Part shown: piece by piece, positions 34,861-44,455 of the stretch
How the letters are laid out: each line of letters opens with the position of its first letter
Numbering within the stretch: the stretch's first letter is position 1
From: Desulfobacterales bacterium
GTDB taxonomy: Bacteria; Desulfobacterota; Desulfobacteria; Desulfobacterales; SKZT01
Direction: 5' to 3'
Assembly (NCBI GenBank): GCA_018399715.1
Contig: JAGYNR010000005.1
Span: 1-48,044 of the forward strand
DNA length: 48,044 nucleotides
Program-made: the position numbers and the translations under genes
Notes under the pieces: generated by a model
Databases searched by the model: none
What the model was told of the DNA's origin: nothing
What the model saw: only the letters and a program-made list of their open reading frames with translations

Positions 34861-34945
34861 CAATTCACACCTTTCTTTAAACATTAAAAAGGATAGTGAG
34901 AAAAAAAAACAAATAAAACAGTAGGACTGATAAATTCTTTTCAAC

Positions 34946-36832
34946 TCAGTTCCGGGCCGACACCGCCAAGCTCAGGTAGGTTTCCCTTTCATCAAACATC
35001 AGCCGTTTTTGAGTCATCATCCGAAGAAACGGCAGCAGCTTGTCTTCTGAAAGTGAAGGGAATTTTGCCAGTATCTGTTGGATAGTTCTGCGGTGGTCAC
35101 AATACAAATAAATTTGACGTGAAATTCCGGTTAATCGATGATTGACAGGTTTGTCATCGGGTTTTCGTTCCTTTATAATGATAAAATCTTTGCCGTCCAG
35201 ATAGCTTAAGATAGGACCTGAACCAGGATGGCTGTGAAGCTGTTCGTAATACGTTTTCCAGTCGGAAACAGCATCTTTGACTGGTTGCCACAGCCTTTTC
35301 TGATCAGTCTTGTCTCCCCGGTAATCCTGCATAATGAAATGAACGTGCCGGTATATTTTTTCAGGAAACAAAATCCGGTAGCCTGGATGATTAAAAACCG
35401 ATGTAATGCCGAACTGTTGAGGATGTTTCCAGACAGGACTTTCCATACCCAGCCAGAAGCGGACTATCCGTAAAGGTTGAAAAATTCTGGCGAATTTTAG
35501 TGCCCGAAGTGTTTCGTTTACATCCTGAACATCGCTGCCGGGAAAAGATAGAATCAGATTTGAAATATTACGGATACCCAAAGCTTCGCAATTTTTCATG
35601 ATTTCCATATTTTCAATGGAAGTCGTTCCTTTATTCAGCTTTTTTAAAAGGCTTGTACAAAGAGCTTCGATACCTATCTGCACCTCATTCATACCGGCTT
35701 TGGCAAGTTTTTCGAGGGTCTGTCTGTTCGTAGATGCCCTGATTTCGGAAAAAAAACAAAAATCTTTATTGAGGTCAGAAAGCGCCTCAAAGATTTGCCG
35801 GCTGCCTTTGGGAGGGAGGGCATTGTCCATAAACGCTATCGATAACAACTGATAGCGGGAAGTTATCTGATCGATTTCCGAGACTACCTGTTCTTTGCTC
35901 TTGGTCCTGTAGCCTTGCCACTGAAGATTCAGATTGCAAAAAGCGCAGCCCGTTTCTTTTCCATGGTGATGCAATTTTCTCCACCAGCAGCCCCGGGATA
36001 TTTCAGCCGGCAGGGTTGGAAAGAATGTTTTTTCAGGAGCAAATGTTTTTAAAAGATTAAAATACTCCTGATAATCCGGAGGCGGAAGTTTCTCCAGATT
36101 GGGTAACTGGCAAAAGATTTCACCGGATTGCCTTGGGATCTGACGACTGAATACGCCGGGGGTTCTCGGAAAGTCATTTAATGTGCCCGATATGTTCAGA
36201 TGTTCGATCAATCTCACCATTGGCTGCTCTCCCTCTCCGACAACGATTATATCGATTTGAGGAAAGGCTGTTAAAATGTCTGTGGCCGACTGGCCGCTGG
36301 TAATGGATCCGCCAAGAATAACCGGAAGGTCAGGTGCTTTAGTTTTGATTTCTTTTATAAAATAAAGAGATGATGTCAACTGGCAAAGGCATGCGGAAAT
36401 TCCCACCAGGTCGAAAGCTTTCCAGTTAATTTCACGGATAAAAGTATCCGTGGTTTTTTTTACCTGATTGATCAGATCCGTAAAGTTCAGGTTAGACAGG
36501 TTTTTGTTGTTTCGGGACTTTTTGGCAAAAAACCGTTCAATTTTTTCAAATCGTTCAGGATACAATATCGCCGCGTAAATACTTTCCGACAGCCAGCTTC
36601 GCTCGGAAATTGACTGGTATATGCCGTATCCGATATCGGCCGCAACGTTGAGGAAGAAATGATATGCTCTGCAATCTGTTTCCGGAAGCTGGTTTTTTAT
36701 ATACGCCTTGAGGGCGCCAAGTTGTATGGATGGCCGGCTGAAAATAGGCCAGGGTGCAGAAATAAGCACGACCCGGTTTGAAAAAGCGTTCAGCTTCCCG
36801 GATTGTTTACAGGACAACTTTAACCCCGGCAT
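34946..36832 (-). CDS. B12-binding radical SAM enzyme, RiPP maturation C-methyltransferase family
   Basis: This 628-residue protein starts at the ATG at 36832 (MPGLKL), overlapping the nnr end by 26 nt. The N-terminal part has RVVLISAPWPIFSRPSIQLGALKAYI, the family opening. A cobalamin-binding region follows (VILGGSITSGQSATDILTAFPQIDIIVVGEGEQ). The radical-SAM part has AEISRGCWW then GCAFCNLN and WQGYRTKS. The putative cluster cysteines are about 282, 296 and 299, i.e. CX13CX2C, wider than the spacing I remember in relatives. The C-terminus (about 550-628) is a winged-helix-like domain. Relatives methylate ribosomal peptides; no precursor peptide gene was found beside it. Confidence 0.82.
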   Translation of the reverse strand: MPGLKLSCKQSGKLNAFSNRVVLISAPWPIFSRPSIQLGALKAYIKNQLPETDCRAYHFFLNVAADIGYGIYQSISERSWLSESIYAAILYPERFEKIERFFAKKSRNNKNLSNLNFTDLINQVKKTTDTFIREINWKAFDLVGISACLCQLTSSLYFIKEIKTKAPDLPVILGGSITSGQSATDILTAFPQIDIIVVGEGEQPMVRLIEHLNISGTLNDFPRTPGVFSRQIPRQSGEIFCQLPNLEKLPPPDYQEYFNLLKTFAPEKTFFPTLPAEISRGCWWRKLHHHGKETGCAFCNLNLQWQGYRTKSKEQVVSEIDQITSRYQLLSIAFMDNALPPKGSRQIFEALSDLNKDFCFFSEIRASTNRQTLEKLAKAGMNEVQIGIEALCTSLLKKLNKGTTSIENMEIMKNCEALGIRNISNLILSFPGSDVQDVNETLRALKFARIFQPLRIVRFWLGMESPVWKHPQQFGITSVFNHPGYRILFPEKIYRHVHFIMQDYRGDKTDQKRLWQPVKDAVSDWKTYYEQLHSHPGSGPILSYLDGKDFIIIKERKPDDKPVNHRLTGISRQIYLYCDHRRTIQQILAKFPSLSEDKLLPFLRMMTQKRLMFDERETYLSLAVSARN

Positions 36833-38378
36833 ATCGGTCTTGGAGTTTTTGTTCGATGCCATCCCGGTCAAAAGCGACAGCCAGTGGGAGATAGTCAAGG
36901 ATATTCTGCGCTGTGATACCATCCTCGCCCAATTCTTCTGCGGCCAGGTCTCCTGAAAAACCGTGAATAAAAACGCCCTTTCGAACCGCATCGTCCAGGT
37001 TGAGTCCCAGTGTGTACATAGCCGCGACAGTTCCGGTGAGAACATCTCCTGAACCGGCGGTACCCATTCCGGCGTTTCCGCTCATATTGATAAAAACCGT
37101 TTCATCGGGATATCCAATCAGGGAGTGAGCACCTTTGAGGACGATAACGGATCCCAGCTCTGATGCAGTTCTTTGAAGTATATCGATGGGGCTGTCTTGG
37201 ATCTGATCGACAGATAGCCGGGTAATTCTCGACATTTCTCCCAAATGGGGAGTAATAACAGTTTCCGCCTTGCGTCCTTTGATAATCTGAAGATTTTCAC
37301 AAAGAGCTGTAATACCATCACCGTCGAGTAATATCGGTTTTTCAATTGCTTCGGTTAACTCCCGGGTCAATTGCTGGGTCTCTTCGGACAAAGAAAGACC
37401 GGGGCCTATCACCACAAAATCAAGCTTGTTGGCTAGTGCCAATAGTTCGTCTTTGTTTTTCCGGGATATACTTCCATCAGCGGTCTCTTTCTGGGGAATA
37501 AAAACGATTTCACTTCCTTTGTTGGCAATAAACGGTGTTATGGATTCGGGGCAAGCCAGGCGACTATATCCACCCCCGGCTTTCAAAAAAGAAAGTGCAG
37601 CGAAATAAGGCGCTCCGTAATAACCAGCGGCGCCTGCGATAAAAAGAGCCTGGCCGAATGTACCTTTATGGCCGGCTAAGTCGCGGGCCGGAAGTGCAGG
37701 GGGGGCGTTGATAGTTACTTTAATGTCGTTATAAATTTCAGGGGGAAAAGAAATGTGAGTGACATAAAGTTCTCCGCAATAATCAAATCCTGGATAAAGA
37801 ATATTTCCCAGTTTTGGAAGACCGAAGGTTACTGTATAATCAGCACGGACAGCAGTGCCCATAACTTTTCCGTTATTTCCATTGATGCCGGAGGGAATGT
37901 CAACACTGATTACTGTTTTTCCACTCCGATTGATCAGTTCAATTACCTCCCGGTATCGGCCTGCCACATTTCTATCAAGGCCTGTACCCAATATGGCATC
38001 TACAATGATATCGCAGTGGGAGACACGGGAACTGATGGCCTCAATGGATTCTACTGTTTCCACTGTTATGGGAAGCCGTGAAAGGATCTCATAGTTGAGA
38101 CGAGCCGCTCCTTTGTATTTGTCCGGGTTTCCCATAAGAAATACGCTGACAACGCCTCCGTTGGAATAAAGCTTACGGGCAATAACAAACCCATCGCCGC
38201 CGTTGTTGCCCCCTCCGGAGAAAACCACAAATCGTCTGCCCCGGGTTCCAATTGCCTTGGAAGTCATCTGAAACGTCGCAAGACCTGCATTTTCCATAAG
38301 CAGTTCATCGACGATGTTAAATTTTTCAATGGCTGTCTTGTCCAGGGTTCTCATTTCAGAAACGTTGCTGATTTTCAT
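36807..38378 (-). CDS. nnr: Bifunctional NAD(P)H-hydrate epimerase / ADP-dependent dehydratase
   Basis: This 523-residue metabolite-repair enzyme restores damaged NADH and NADPH. The N-terminal epimerase (about 1-215) has FSGGGNNGGDGFVIARKL, VDAILGTGL and VDIPSGINGNNG. The C-terminal ribokinase-like dehydratase (about 225-515) has GHKGTFGQALFIAGAAGYYGAPYFAALSFLKAGGG, VIGPGLS, TPHLGEMSRI, VLKGAHSLIG and GNAGMGTAGSGDVLTG. It is complete and of usual length. It is upstream of, and overlaps, the radical SAM gene. Confidence 0.95.
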   Translation of the reverse strand: MKISNVSEMRTLDKTAIEKFNIVDELLMENAGLATFQMTSKAIGTRGRRFVVFSGGGNNGGDGFVIARKLYSNGGVVSVFLMGNPDKYKGAARLNYEILSRLPITVETVESIEAISSRVSHCDIIVDAILGTGLDRNVAGRYREVIELINRSGKTVISVDIPSGINGNNGKVMGTAVRADYTVTFGLPKLGNILYPGFDYCGELYVTHISFPPEIYNDIKVTINAPPALPARDLAGHKGTFGQALFIAGAAGYYGAPYFAALSFLKAGGGYSRLACPESITPFIANKGSEIVFIPQKETADGSISRKNKDELLALANKLDFVVIGPGLSLSEETQQLTRELTEAIEKPILLDGDGITALCENLQIIKGRKAETVITPHLGEMSRITRLSVDQIQDSPIDILQRTASELGSVIVLKGAHSLIGYPDETVFINMSGNAGMGTAGSGDVLTGTVAAMYTLGLNLDDAVRKGVFIHGFSGDLAAEELGEDGITAQNILDYLPLAVAFDRDGIEQKLQDRYAGVKVVL

Positions 38379-38617
38379 TTCATTTCCTTTTATATGAAAC
38401 TTGAAGTGTTTTATTTTTTGTTGAGCCGCTAAGGTATGGCTGTTAAATCTTTACCAGTTTGTCATCAGTTTAAATTTCATAAAATTTGAATATCAACCTC
38501 TGCTGACAAATGTCAACCAGCAATTCTAATTTTGAGAAAAACAATGACATCACCCTCAATCTTTCTTCAAACTGAATTTTTCTTTAATTTTAACCTGAAT
38601 CCTGATACAAAAACAGT

Positions 38618-39361
38618 ATGAAAAACTTTATACATGAAAACATGCCAGTACCATTCAGAGAAAAATATCATTCATGTCTTTCCTGCGGAATTCCCTTAAA
38701 TTCCCGGCGAAAGCGCTACTGCTCAACCAAATGCCGTCAGACACTGGCAACTTATCTGAACAGACGCACAGGACTTCTTGTGGCATTGAATACCTGGCAT
38801 GCTACTTTTTATTTCACCGATTATGTGATCGTTATGGATATTCTTCCCTACGGATCACAGAGTATTTATAGTTTTATTCTCCCAAGAACCCCGGGGCAAA
38901 AGCCGGTTGATGATTATTGTGAAATGTCAAAATGGCTGGGTACAGCCTGGTGGAATGAAAGGCATCGAACAAAGAAACGGTATAAAGCCTCTACTTATAT
39001 TCTGAATAAGGCCAAACGTACAGATGCGCCTTTAAATACAGTTATTCCGGAAAGATTATATGTTCCCGCCGTAAAAGAAACTGATTTGAAGGTGCTCTCG
39101 CTCTCCAAACCTGAACTGGTATCCGATTCCCTGTCTTTCAAAATAAAAAGAGCTTACCGGCAGCAGGCAAAAAAACATCATCCTGACCTGGGCGGTGATG
39201 CCAAACGATTTCGAAATCTTCAGCTTGCTTATGAAAAACTCATTCAATGGTCCAAAAACCCAACGTTTGTTTCTTTGAGCGGTTTTCCCGATAAGTGGCA
39301 TTATGATAGATATACAAATCGATGGACCCGGCCTAGGCCGATGAAATGCCTGTATTCATAA
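38618..39361 (+). CDS. J-domain protein with an N-terminal zinc finger
   Basis: This 247-residue protein is not a standard DnaJ. Near the N-terminus it has CLSCGIPLNSRRKRYCSTKC (C-x2-C-x11-C-x3-C), a probable zinc finger. A central region without assignable domain follows. At about residues 178-220 is a J-like segment, FKIKRAYRQQAKKHHPDLGGDAKRFRNLQLAYEKL, with the HPD tripeptide that stimulates Hsp70 ATPase. The J domain is thus C-terminal and short. Likely role: recruiting DnaK to a specific client. It stands alone. Confidence 0.8.
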   Translation: MKNFIHENMPVPFREKYHSCLSCGIPLNSRRKRYCSTKCRQTLATYLNRRTGLLVALNTWHATFYFTDYVIVMDILPYGSQSIYSFILPRTPGQKPVDDYCEMSKWLGTAWWNERHRTKKRYKASTYILNKAKRTDAPLNTVIPERLYVPAVKETDLKVLSLSKPELVSDSLSFKIKRAYRQQAKKHHPDLGGDAKRFRNLQLAYEKLIQWSKNPTFVSLSGFPDKWHYDRYTNRWTRPRPMKCLYS

Positions 39362-39463
39362 AGAAAGGAAAATCGTTACGGTTGTTCAACAATGAAAACA
39401 AAAGAGAATTTTTCAGTTTTAGCTGCTTTCAAAAAGCTATAATATTAAATATAAGGAGAATCA

Positions 39464-39934
39464 ATGGAACAAGGAGAGAAAAATATCAATAAAAACATAC
39501 TTATTGCAGTGGATGATTCCGAGAATTCCCATCGGGCCGTAACATATGTGGGACAAATGCTTGGGGATGCACATGGCTTTAAAGTGATGATTCTTCATGT
39601 GATAGCCGCTCCGGAGGATGATTATTTTTCATCCGGGGAAGAGCGGGATCAATGGCTCAAACAACGTCAAAAAAGTATAGATGACATGCTGGAAGAATAC
39701 CGGAATGAACTGATAAAGGCAGGGTTTAACCCAGAAAACGTTTCGGTGCGGTCTATGTTGAAATACTGTCCCTCGATGGCTGAATGTATCCTGGCGGAAA
39801 GAGATGATACCCAGTATTCAACTATTGTTGTAGGAAGACAGGGGATCTCGCGAAGTGAGGAGTTTTTGTTCGGAAGTGTCTCCAGCAAAATTGTAACGCA
39901 TGCACGAAAATGCACAGTATGGGTAGTGGAATAA
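39464..39934 (+). CDS. Universal stress protein (UspA family)
   Basis: This 156-residue protein is preceded by AAGGAG. It has NILIAVDDSENSHRAVTYVGQML at the start, a variable charged middle, and the ATP-binding pattern VVGRQGISRSEEFLFGSVSSKIVTHARKCTVWVVE (G-2x-G-9x-G-S/T) at the end. It is a single-domain USP of normal size. Function is only general stress association; no neighbouring partner. Confidence 0.92.
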   Translation: MEQGEKNINKNILIAVDDSENSHRAVTYVGQMLGDAHGFKVMILHVIAAPEDDYFSSGEERDQWLKQRQKSIDDMLEEYRNELIKAGFNPENVSVRSMLKYCPSMAECILAERDDTQYSTIVVGRQGISRSEEFLFGSVSSKIVTHARKCTVWVVE

Positions 39935-39960
39935 TTTTATCCGGTACTTTGTCTAACTTC

Positions 39961-39988
39961 TTGACTTTATAGTATGACTTATTATTAT
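39961..39988 (+). promoter_or_regulatory. Putative promoter of the gene at 40048
   Basis: TTGACT at 39961-39966 and TATTAT at 39983-39988 are 16 nt apart, about 60 nt upstream of the start codon. Both boxes are close to consensus. Confidence 0.45.
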
Positions 39989-40047
39989 CTGTTTTTAGGT
40001 TATACAACAGCAAATAACACTTGGATAATGAATCGGGGGACATAGCG

Positions 40048-40413
40048 ATGTCGTCAAAAAGTGGAAGACCAAAGAGTTTTGATACAATGGTGAAATATTT
40101 TCTACGATATTATAATATTCCCACCAAAAAGGATTTAGAAAAAATAAATGCCAAAATGGATCATTTAGAAAACTTGATTCATCAGAAAAAATACGGAGAA
40201 GTAGCGGGCAATTACCGAAGTAAGTATGGAAATACAGCTTCCGGAGTTGTTTTGGGGGTAATTAAAAATGCACAAGATGGTATCCGGTTTGCACAGCTTA
40301 AAGAACAGACAGGCTTCGAGGAGAAAAAATTAAGAAATATTGTATTTCGGTTAAACAAGCTCGGAAAAATTAAAACGAAATCGAGAGGTGTGTATATTCC
40401 GACAGACAAATAG
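40048..40413 (+). CDS. Hypothetical protein with predicted coiled coil and winged helix
   Basis: This 121-residue basic protein starts at the ATG after GGGGGA. Residues 5-30 (GRPKSFDTMVKYFLRYYNIPTKKDL) resemble the N-terminus of small poly-hydroxyalkanoate-type or regulatory proteins. A short heptad-like helix follows (EKINAKMDHLENLIHQK). The C-terminal half, GVVLGVIKNAQDGIRFAQLKEQTGFEEKKLRNIVFRLNKLGKIKTKSRGVYIP, reads as a winged helix. I do not recognise a specific family; a DNA-binding regulator is plausible. Confidence 0.65.
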   Translation: MSSKSGRPKSFDTMVKYFLRYYNIPTKKDLEKINAKMDHLENLIHQKKYGEVAGNYRSKYGNTASGVVLGVIKNAQDGIRFAQLKEQTGFEEKKLRNIVFRLNKLGKIKTKSRGVYIPTDK

Positions 40414-40549
40414 TTTAAAAAACTACCGGTTGTTAGTTAACAGGAGATAAGTTGCTAAATGATTAAAACATTAACGCCACTTCACCAATACCCCGAAATA
40501 CCTGTCGGTACGTCAACGGATTTACCTGTTATCGATTCGAATTTTAAAA

Positions 40550-40626
40550 TGGGGTGAGTGAAGGGACTTGAACCCTCGACAACCGGGGCCACAACCCGGT
40601 GCTCTACCAACTGAGCTACACCCACC
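40550..40626 (-). tRNA. tRNA-His (anticodon GTG)
   Basis: The minus strand folds as a complete tRNA. The acceptor arm is GTGGGTG with CACTCAC (one G-U), the D arm GCTCAGTTGGTAGAGC, and the anticodon stem CCGGG/CCCGG has loop TTGTGGC (anticodon GTG). The T arm contains GGTTCAAGTCC. The extra G at -1 opposite discriminator C73 is the hallmark of tRNA-His. The 3' CCA is encoded (complement of 40550-40552). Confidence 0.96.
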
Positions 40627-40654
40627 ATACACATTTCATTTTTTAAAAAAATAT

Positions 40655-40683
40655 TTTATAACAAAATAATTTCGATCTTTCAA
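40655..40683 (-). promoter_or_regulatory. Promoter of tRNA-His
   Basis: On the minus strand TTGAAA (complement of 40678-40683) is followed after 17 nt by TATAAA (complement of 40655-40660), about 30 nt upstream of the tRNA. The element match and distance are good. Confidence 0.6.
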
Positions 40684-40764
40684 GTATTTTATTTTTATCC
40701 GGCAATTCTGATTTTGGAAAATCCCACACGGCATTTTTAAACATAGAGGATGCATCCATATAAA

Positions 40765-40909
40765 TAGTGCCTGAACGAAAACTAGAATTTTTCGTTAAGA
40801 TCAAGGAAGACGAAAATTTTAACCACAGACATACTTTGAGTATTTCGAGGATTAAAATTTAAGTCTGACGCAGATATTGGCGAAAAAGACAGTTTTCGTT
40901 CAGGCACTA
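40765..40909 (-). mobile_element. MITE-like element, full 145-bp copy (opposite orientation)
   Basis: It begins TAGTGCCTGAACGAAAAC and ends GTTTTCGTTCAGGCACTA, a perfect 18-bp terminal inverted repeat. It is the reverse complement of 24009-24153 over its whole length with about eight differences. It has no coding capacity. It sits between the tRNA-His promoter and a small membrane protein gene. The rest of 40627-41061 contains no supported gene. Confidence 0.87.
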
Positions 40910-41061
40910 AATAAGCGTATAAACGAATACAGATCAAAATTGATATGTTTTTGATGGAAAAGTTGTTATTGACCGACCTTACCTCATGCTATAATATGAC
41001 TTTCGATTTTGGTACGACCAAAGTTATTTTAAAAATTTCAATTAAATTTTCAGGGGGAAAA

Positions 41062-41262
41062 TTGTCCCGGTTTTATATTTTTATTATCAGAGCAGTTTTG
41101 GGAATTGTAATCGCTGTATTTTTGACCCGAATGTTTTATGGCCGTGTAGATTTTGTTTATGTGGCGGGGTTGGCGATTTTTATGGTAGGGCTGGCATATG
41201 TTCTCGAGTACTGGCGGAAAAAGAAACAAAGTGAAAGCAATACAGGGGAGCATCTGGGTTGA
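41062..41262 (+). CDS. Small membrane protein of unknown function upstream of selB
   Basis: Starting at the TTG at 41062 (after AGGGGGAAAA), the protein has 66 residues; a longer frame from 40945 lacks a ribosome site. Two hydrophobic segments are visible, FYIFIIRAVLGIVIAVFLT and VDFVYVAGLAIFMVGLAYVLEY, then a basic tail. Its stop overlaps the selB start as TTGA, so the two are coupled. I do not recognise a family. Confidence 0.6.
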   Translation: MSRFYIFIIRAVLGIVIAVFLTRMFYGRVDFVYVAGLAIFMVGLAYVLEYWRKKKQSESNTGEHLG

Positions 41263-43169
41263 AAAGAATTATACTGGGAACAGCCGGCCATATTGATCAC
41301 GGCAAAACAACACTGATCAAGGCAGTAACCGGTATTAATACTGACCGTCTGAAGGAAGAACAACAACGCGGCATTACGATTGAGTTGGGATTTGCATCTT
41401 TGCCTCTTCCCAGCGGGCAGTTACTGGGCATTGTGGATGTCCCCGGCCATGAAAGATTTATAAAAAATATGGTGGCGGGCGCTACGGGAATTGATATCGT
41501 GGTCATGGTTATTGCTGCAGATGAAGGCGTGATGCCTCAGACCAGGGAGCATCTGGAAATTTGTGAACTTCTTGGAATACAATATGGATTTGTGGTTTTA
41601 ACCAAAATCGACATGGTTGATGAGGAATGGCTGGAACTGGTAATGGAAGATGTGGAAACCACGGTTGAAGGAACTTTTCTGGAAAATTCTCCGATCGTGC
41701 CCGTTTCTTCGGTTACCGGGGAAGGGCTTGATGAGTTTATTAAAATATTGGATGAATTTTGCACCCGGGTTCCCGCCCGCACATCGGCAGGACTATTTAG
41801 GCTTCCCATTGACCGGGTTTTCAGCATGAAAGGTTTCGGAACGGTGATCACCGGAACGCTTATTTCAGGAAGTGTATCGGTCGGGGATACTGTGATGTTG
41901 TTTCCTTCCCGAATTTCTGCAAAAGTCCGGGGCCTTCAGGTTCACAATCAGAGCGTCAATACTGCTGAGGCCGGGATGCGCACCGCTATTAATTTTCAAG
42001 GACTGGAAAAAGGTTCGGTAAACCGGGGTGATGTTCTGTCAGAACCTGATGCGTTGAACCCCGGCTATATGTTGGATGTATATCTTCATTACCTCGGGAG
42101 TAATAAAAAACCACTTAAAAACCGTACGCGTGTGCGATTTCATTCCGGGACCAACGAGATCCTCGGGTTATTAATTTTGCTGGACCAGGAAGAACTTGCA
42201 CCGGGAGAAAAGACGGCTGCCCAACTTCGGCTGGAGTATCCGGCGGCATTAATCAAAGAAGATCGGTTTGTGCTTCGCAGCTATTCCCCGGTGAGAACCA
42301 TCGGCGGCGGAATTGTGCTTAACCCCCTGCCCATAAAACACAAACGATTTAAACCGCAGGTTCTGGAAGACCTTAAAGGTCTCCGAAACTGGTCAGCCGA
42401 AGATGTTGTTTTATATCATTGCAGGGAATCCGGTTATAATGGTGTTTTGTTTTCAGACCTGCGGCTGATGACCAATGTCAACGAAAAACAACTCACTATG
42501 ATTCTTCAGGAATTGATGTCAGCCAAAAAAGTTCTTCTGGTTGACAGGGAAGGCCGGTTGTATGTCCACCATGACACTGTTGATGATTTAAAACTTCAGG
42601 CACAGGTATATCTTGAGCGATACCATGAAAATCATCCGCTTAAACCAGGAATATCAAGGGAAGAGCTTAAATCAAGGCTTCCTAAGCCTATGAGCGTAAA
42701 ATTATTTAATTTGCTTCTCAATCAGATGATCAAGGATGCCATCATTGTTCAGGAAGGAGAAAGTGTGCGCTTAAAAAGCCACAAGGTCTCCTTAAAAGCG
42801 GATCAGACAGCTACCCGTGATAAATTGTTAAAAATATACAGGGATTCGGGTCTTAAGCCGCCCAATTTCAGCGATGTTGTAAAAAAAATTGAAGAAGCCT
42901 CTGCGGGCGTTAAAGAGGTTTTAATGCATCTGGTCAGCGAGGGTCATCTGGTAAAAATAACAGATGAACTGTTTTTTGATTCCCTGGCAATAGAGAAGTT
43001 GAAAAAACGACTGGTGGAATATTTGCAAAAGCACGGAGAAATCAATACATCCGGGTTTAAGGACATGACCGGCGCTTCGCGTAAATATGTAATTCCGTTA
43101 ATGGAGTACTTTGATGCAAAAAACGTAACTATCAGGGTTGGAGATATCCGAAAATTAAGAAGCGGTTGA
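41259..43169 (+). CDS. selB: Selenocysteine-specific elongation factor SelB
   Basis: This 636-residue protein starts at a TTG ([10 protein letters not shown]) that overlaps the upstream stop. The GTPase domain has [67 protein letters not shown] and LTKIDMV, the SelB version of the EF-Tu motifs. EF-Tu-like domains 2 and 3 follow, then several winged-helix units (about residues 385-636) that bind the SECIS hairpin. Its presence means the organism makes selenoproteins; selA, selD and tRNA-Sec are not in the window. Confidence 0.96.
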   Translation: MKRIILGTAGHIDHGKTTLIKAVTGINTDRLKEEQQRGITIELGFASLPLPSGQLLGIVDVPGHERFIKNMVAGATGIDIVVMVIAADEGVMPQTREHLEICELLGIQYGFVVLTKIDMVDEEWLELVMEDVETTVEGTFLENSPIVPVSSVTGEGLDEFIKILDEFCTRVPARTSAGLFRLPIDRVFSMKGFGTVITGTLISGSVSVGDTVMLFPSRISAKVRGLQVHNQSVNTAEAGMRTAINFQGLEKGSVNRGDVLSEPDALNPGYMLDVYLHYLGSNKKPLKNRTRVRFHSGTNEILGLLILLDQEELAPGEKTAAQLRLEYPAALIKEDRFVLRSYSPVRTIGGGIVLNPLPIKHKRFKPQVLEDLKGLRNWSAEDVVLYHCRESGYNGVLFSDLRLMTNVNEKQLTMILQELMSAKKVLLVDREGRLYVHHDTVDDLKLQAQVYLERYHENHPLKPGISREELKSRLPKPMSVKLFNLLLNQMIKDAIIVQEGESVRLKSHKVSLKADQTATRDKLLKIYRDSGLKPPNFSDVVKKIEEASAGVKEVLMHLVSEGHLVKITDELFFDSLAIEKLKKRLVEYLQKHGEINTSGFKDMTGASRKYVIPLMEYFDAKNVTIRVGDIRKLRSG

Positions 43170-43220
43170 AAAGTTCATGCGGGAGGGCCGGGGTGGGGGT
43201 GATCAGGTGTATTGAGTAAG

Positions 43221-43259
43221 CAGATATTGGCGAAAAAGACAGTTTTCGTTCAGGCACTA
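43221..43259 (+). repeat. Partial, internally deleted copy of the MITE-like repeat
   Basis: CAGATATTGGCGAAAAAGAC then AGTTTTCGTTCAGGCACTA is identical to the right end of the full copy at 40765-40909. The preceding ATTGAGTA (43211-43218) also occurs in the interior of the element, about 36 nt further left there. This suggests that the middle was deleted. It lies 53 nt upstream of the DUF2333 gene. Confidence 0.75.
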
Positions 43260-43312
43260 AATAAAAAATCATATCGAAATCAGGACAGTCGTCAGCTATC
43301 AGGGGAGAAGTC

Positions 43313-44437
43313 ATGAATTTATCAGGAAAACGTTTAATTGTCGGTGTATTGGGAGCTCTTGTGTTGCTTTGGGTGATTAGCACTATTGTCGGATTTTTTG
43401 GGTCCCCTGAAGACGATCAGCTCGGCAAAAATGTTCAGGTTACTGAGCGCCCCGGTATCAATCAGCATTCGGATTCAAGCCATATGGCGGATAGTTCCTC
43501 CCGTGCTCAAAAAACTGAAAGCCATGCGACACCAAACCATGACAATGCTCCGGAAACCCCGACCGCATCCTATGACATGTCATCTCGTTCGTCTGAAGCG
43601 GAAACACCAGAAAAAACGGCGGAAAAACTTCATATTCCGAAATTGCCGGAAGATACGCATCTTCCGTCTCCCAAAGCCGAGAGCAGCAGGCCGGGGGTTG
43701 CATTAACCCAGGCCATAATAGAACCAATGCGAAAAGAACTGGAAGAACGATGGTGGGGATGGAGACCCAACGATATCATTAACTTAACGGATAATGTGGA
43801 CAACTTTCAACTAGGGGTACTGGAGGTGACCAGGAGGGCAGTCGTTGCATTGGCAGACCGTCTTGCCCGAACCGGCAGCGCGTCTTCTTATGATCCCAAT
43901 CTCGAAAATGCCATGAACTGGTTCATGGTTAAAGCTGATGCCTACTGGTTCCCTACACCTGAATCCAAATACAAAGAAGGGCTCCAGGATCTGGCGTCTT
44001 ATAAAAGAAGGCTTGAAAACGGCCAGGGAAATTTTTATACACGATCGGATAACCTGATTCCTATGTTGTCAACATTTGAGGATCTTCTAGGCAGTTGTGA
44101 TGAAAACCTGGTTAAGGAGTTTGAAGATGATGGTACCAAGGTCAGTTTTTTTAAGGCGGATGATTATTTTTATTATGCCAAGGGGGTGGCGTCCGCCATG
44201 CACGGCATTCTGGAGGCTATTCACGTGGATTTTGAGGAGATGGTTCATAGCCGGGGCGCAACTGAAGTACTTCATCACGCCATTTTATCCTGTCATCATG
44301 CGGCGGTAATTGACCCCTGGCTCATTTTAAACAGTGATCTGAGCAGTATTTTTGCCAACCACCGCGCCAATATGGCTGCTCCCATCAGTCACGCCCGTTA
44401 TTATTTGGGGGTTTTAATAAAAGTTCTGTCAACCTGA
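43313..44437 (+). CDS. DUF2333 family membrane-anchored protein
   Basis: This 374-residue protein is preceded by GGGGAGAAG. It has one N-terminal membrane helix (LIVGVLGALVLLWVISTIVGFF), a low-complexity Ser/Pro/Glu-rich linker (about 25-125) and a conserved C-terminal domain. The C-terminal domain has WWGWRPNDIINLTDNVDNFQLGVLEVTRRAVVALADRLAR, NWFMVKADAYWFPTPESKYKEGL and FYTRSDNLIPML. This matches DUF2333, a proteobacterial family of unknown function. Most of the protein should be periplasmic. It lies between selB and hemW on the same strand. Confidence 0.82.
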   Translation: MNLSGKRLIVGVLGALVLLWVISTIVGFFGSPEDDQLGKNVQVTERPGINQHSDSSHMADSSSRAQKTESHATPNHDNAPETPTASYDMSSRSSEAETPEKTAEKLHIPKLPEDTHLPSPKAESSRPGVALTQAIIEPMRKELEERWWGWRPNDIINLTDNVDNFQLGVLEVTRRAVVALADRLARTGSASSYDPNLENAMNWFMVKADAYWFPTPESKYKEGLQDLASYKRRLENGQGNFYTRSDNLIPMLSTFEDLLGSCDENLVKEFEDDGTKVSFFKADDYFYYAKGVASAMHGILEAIHVDFEEMVHSRGATEVLHHAILSCHHAAVIDPWLILNSDLSSIFANHRANMAAPISHARYYLGVLIKVLST

Positions 44438-44455
44438 TCCGGTGATTTGTTATGT

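Noticed and set aside
36833-37045. N-terminal extension of the radical SAM protein inside nnr
   Set aside because: Family similarity begins after the ATG at 36832; the upstream frame lies wholly within the conserved nnr gene.
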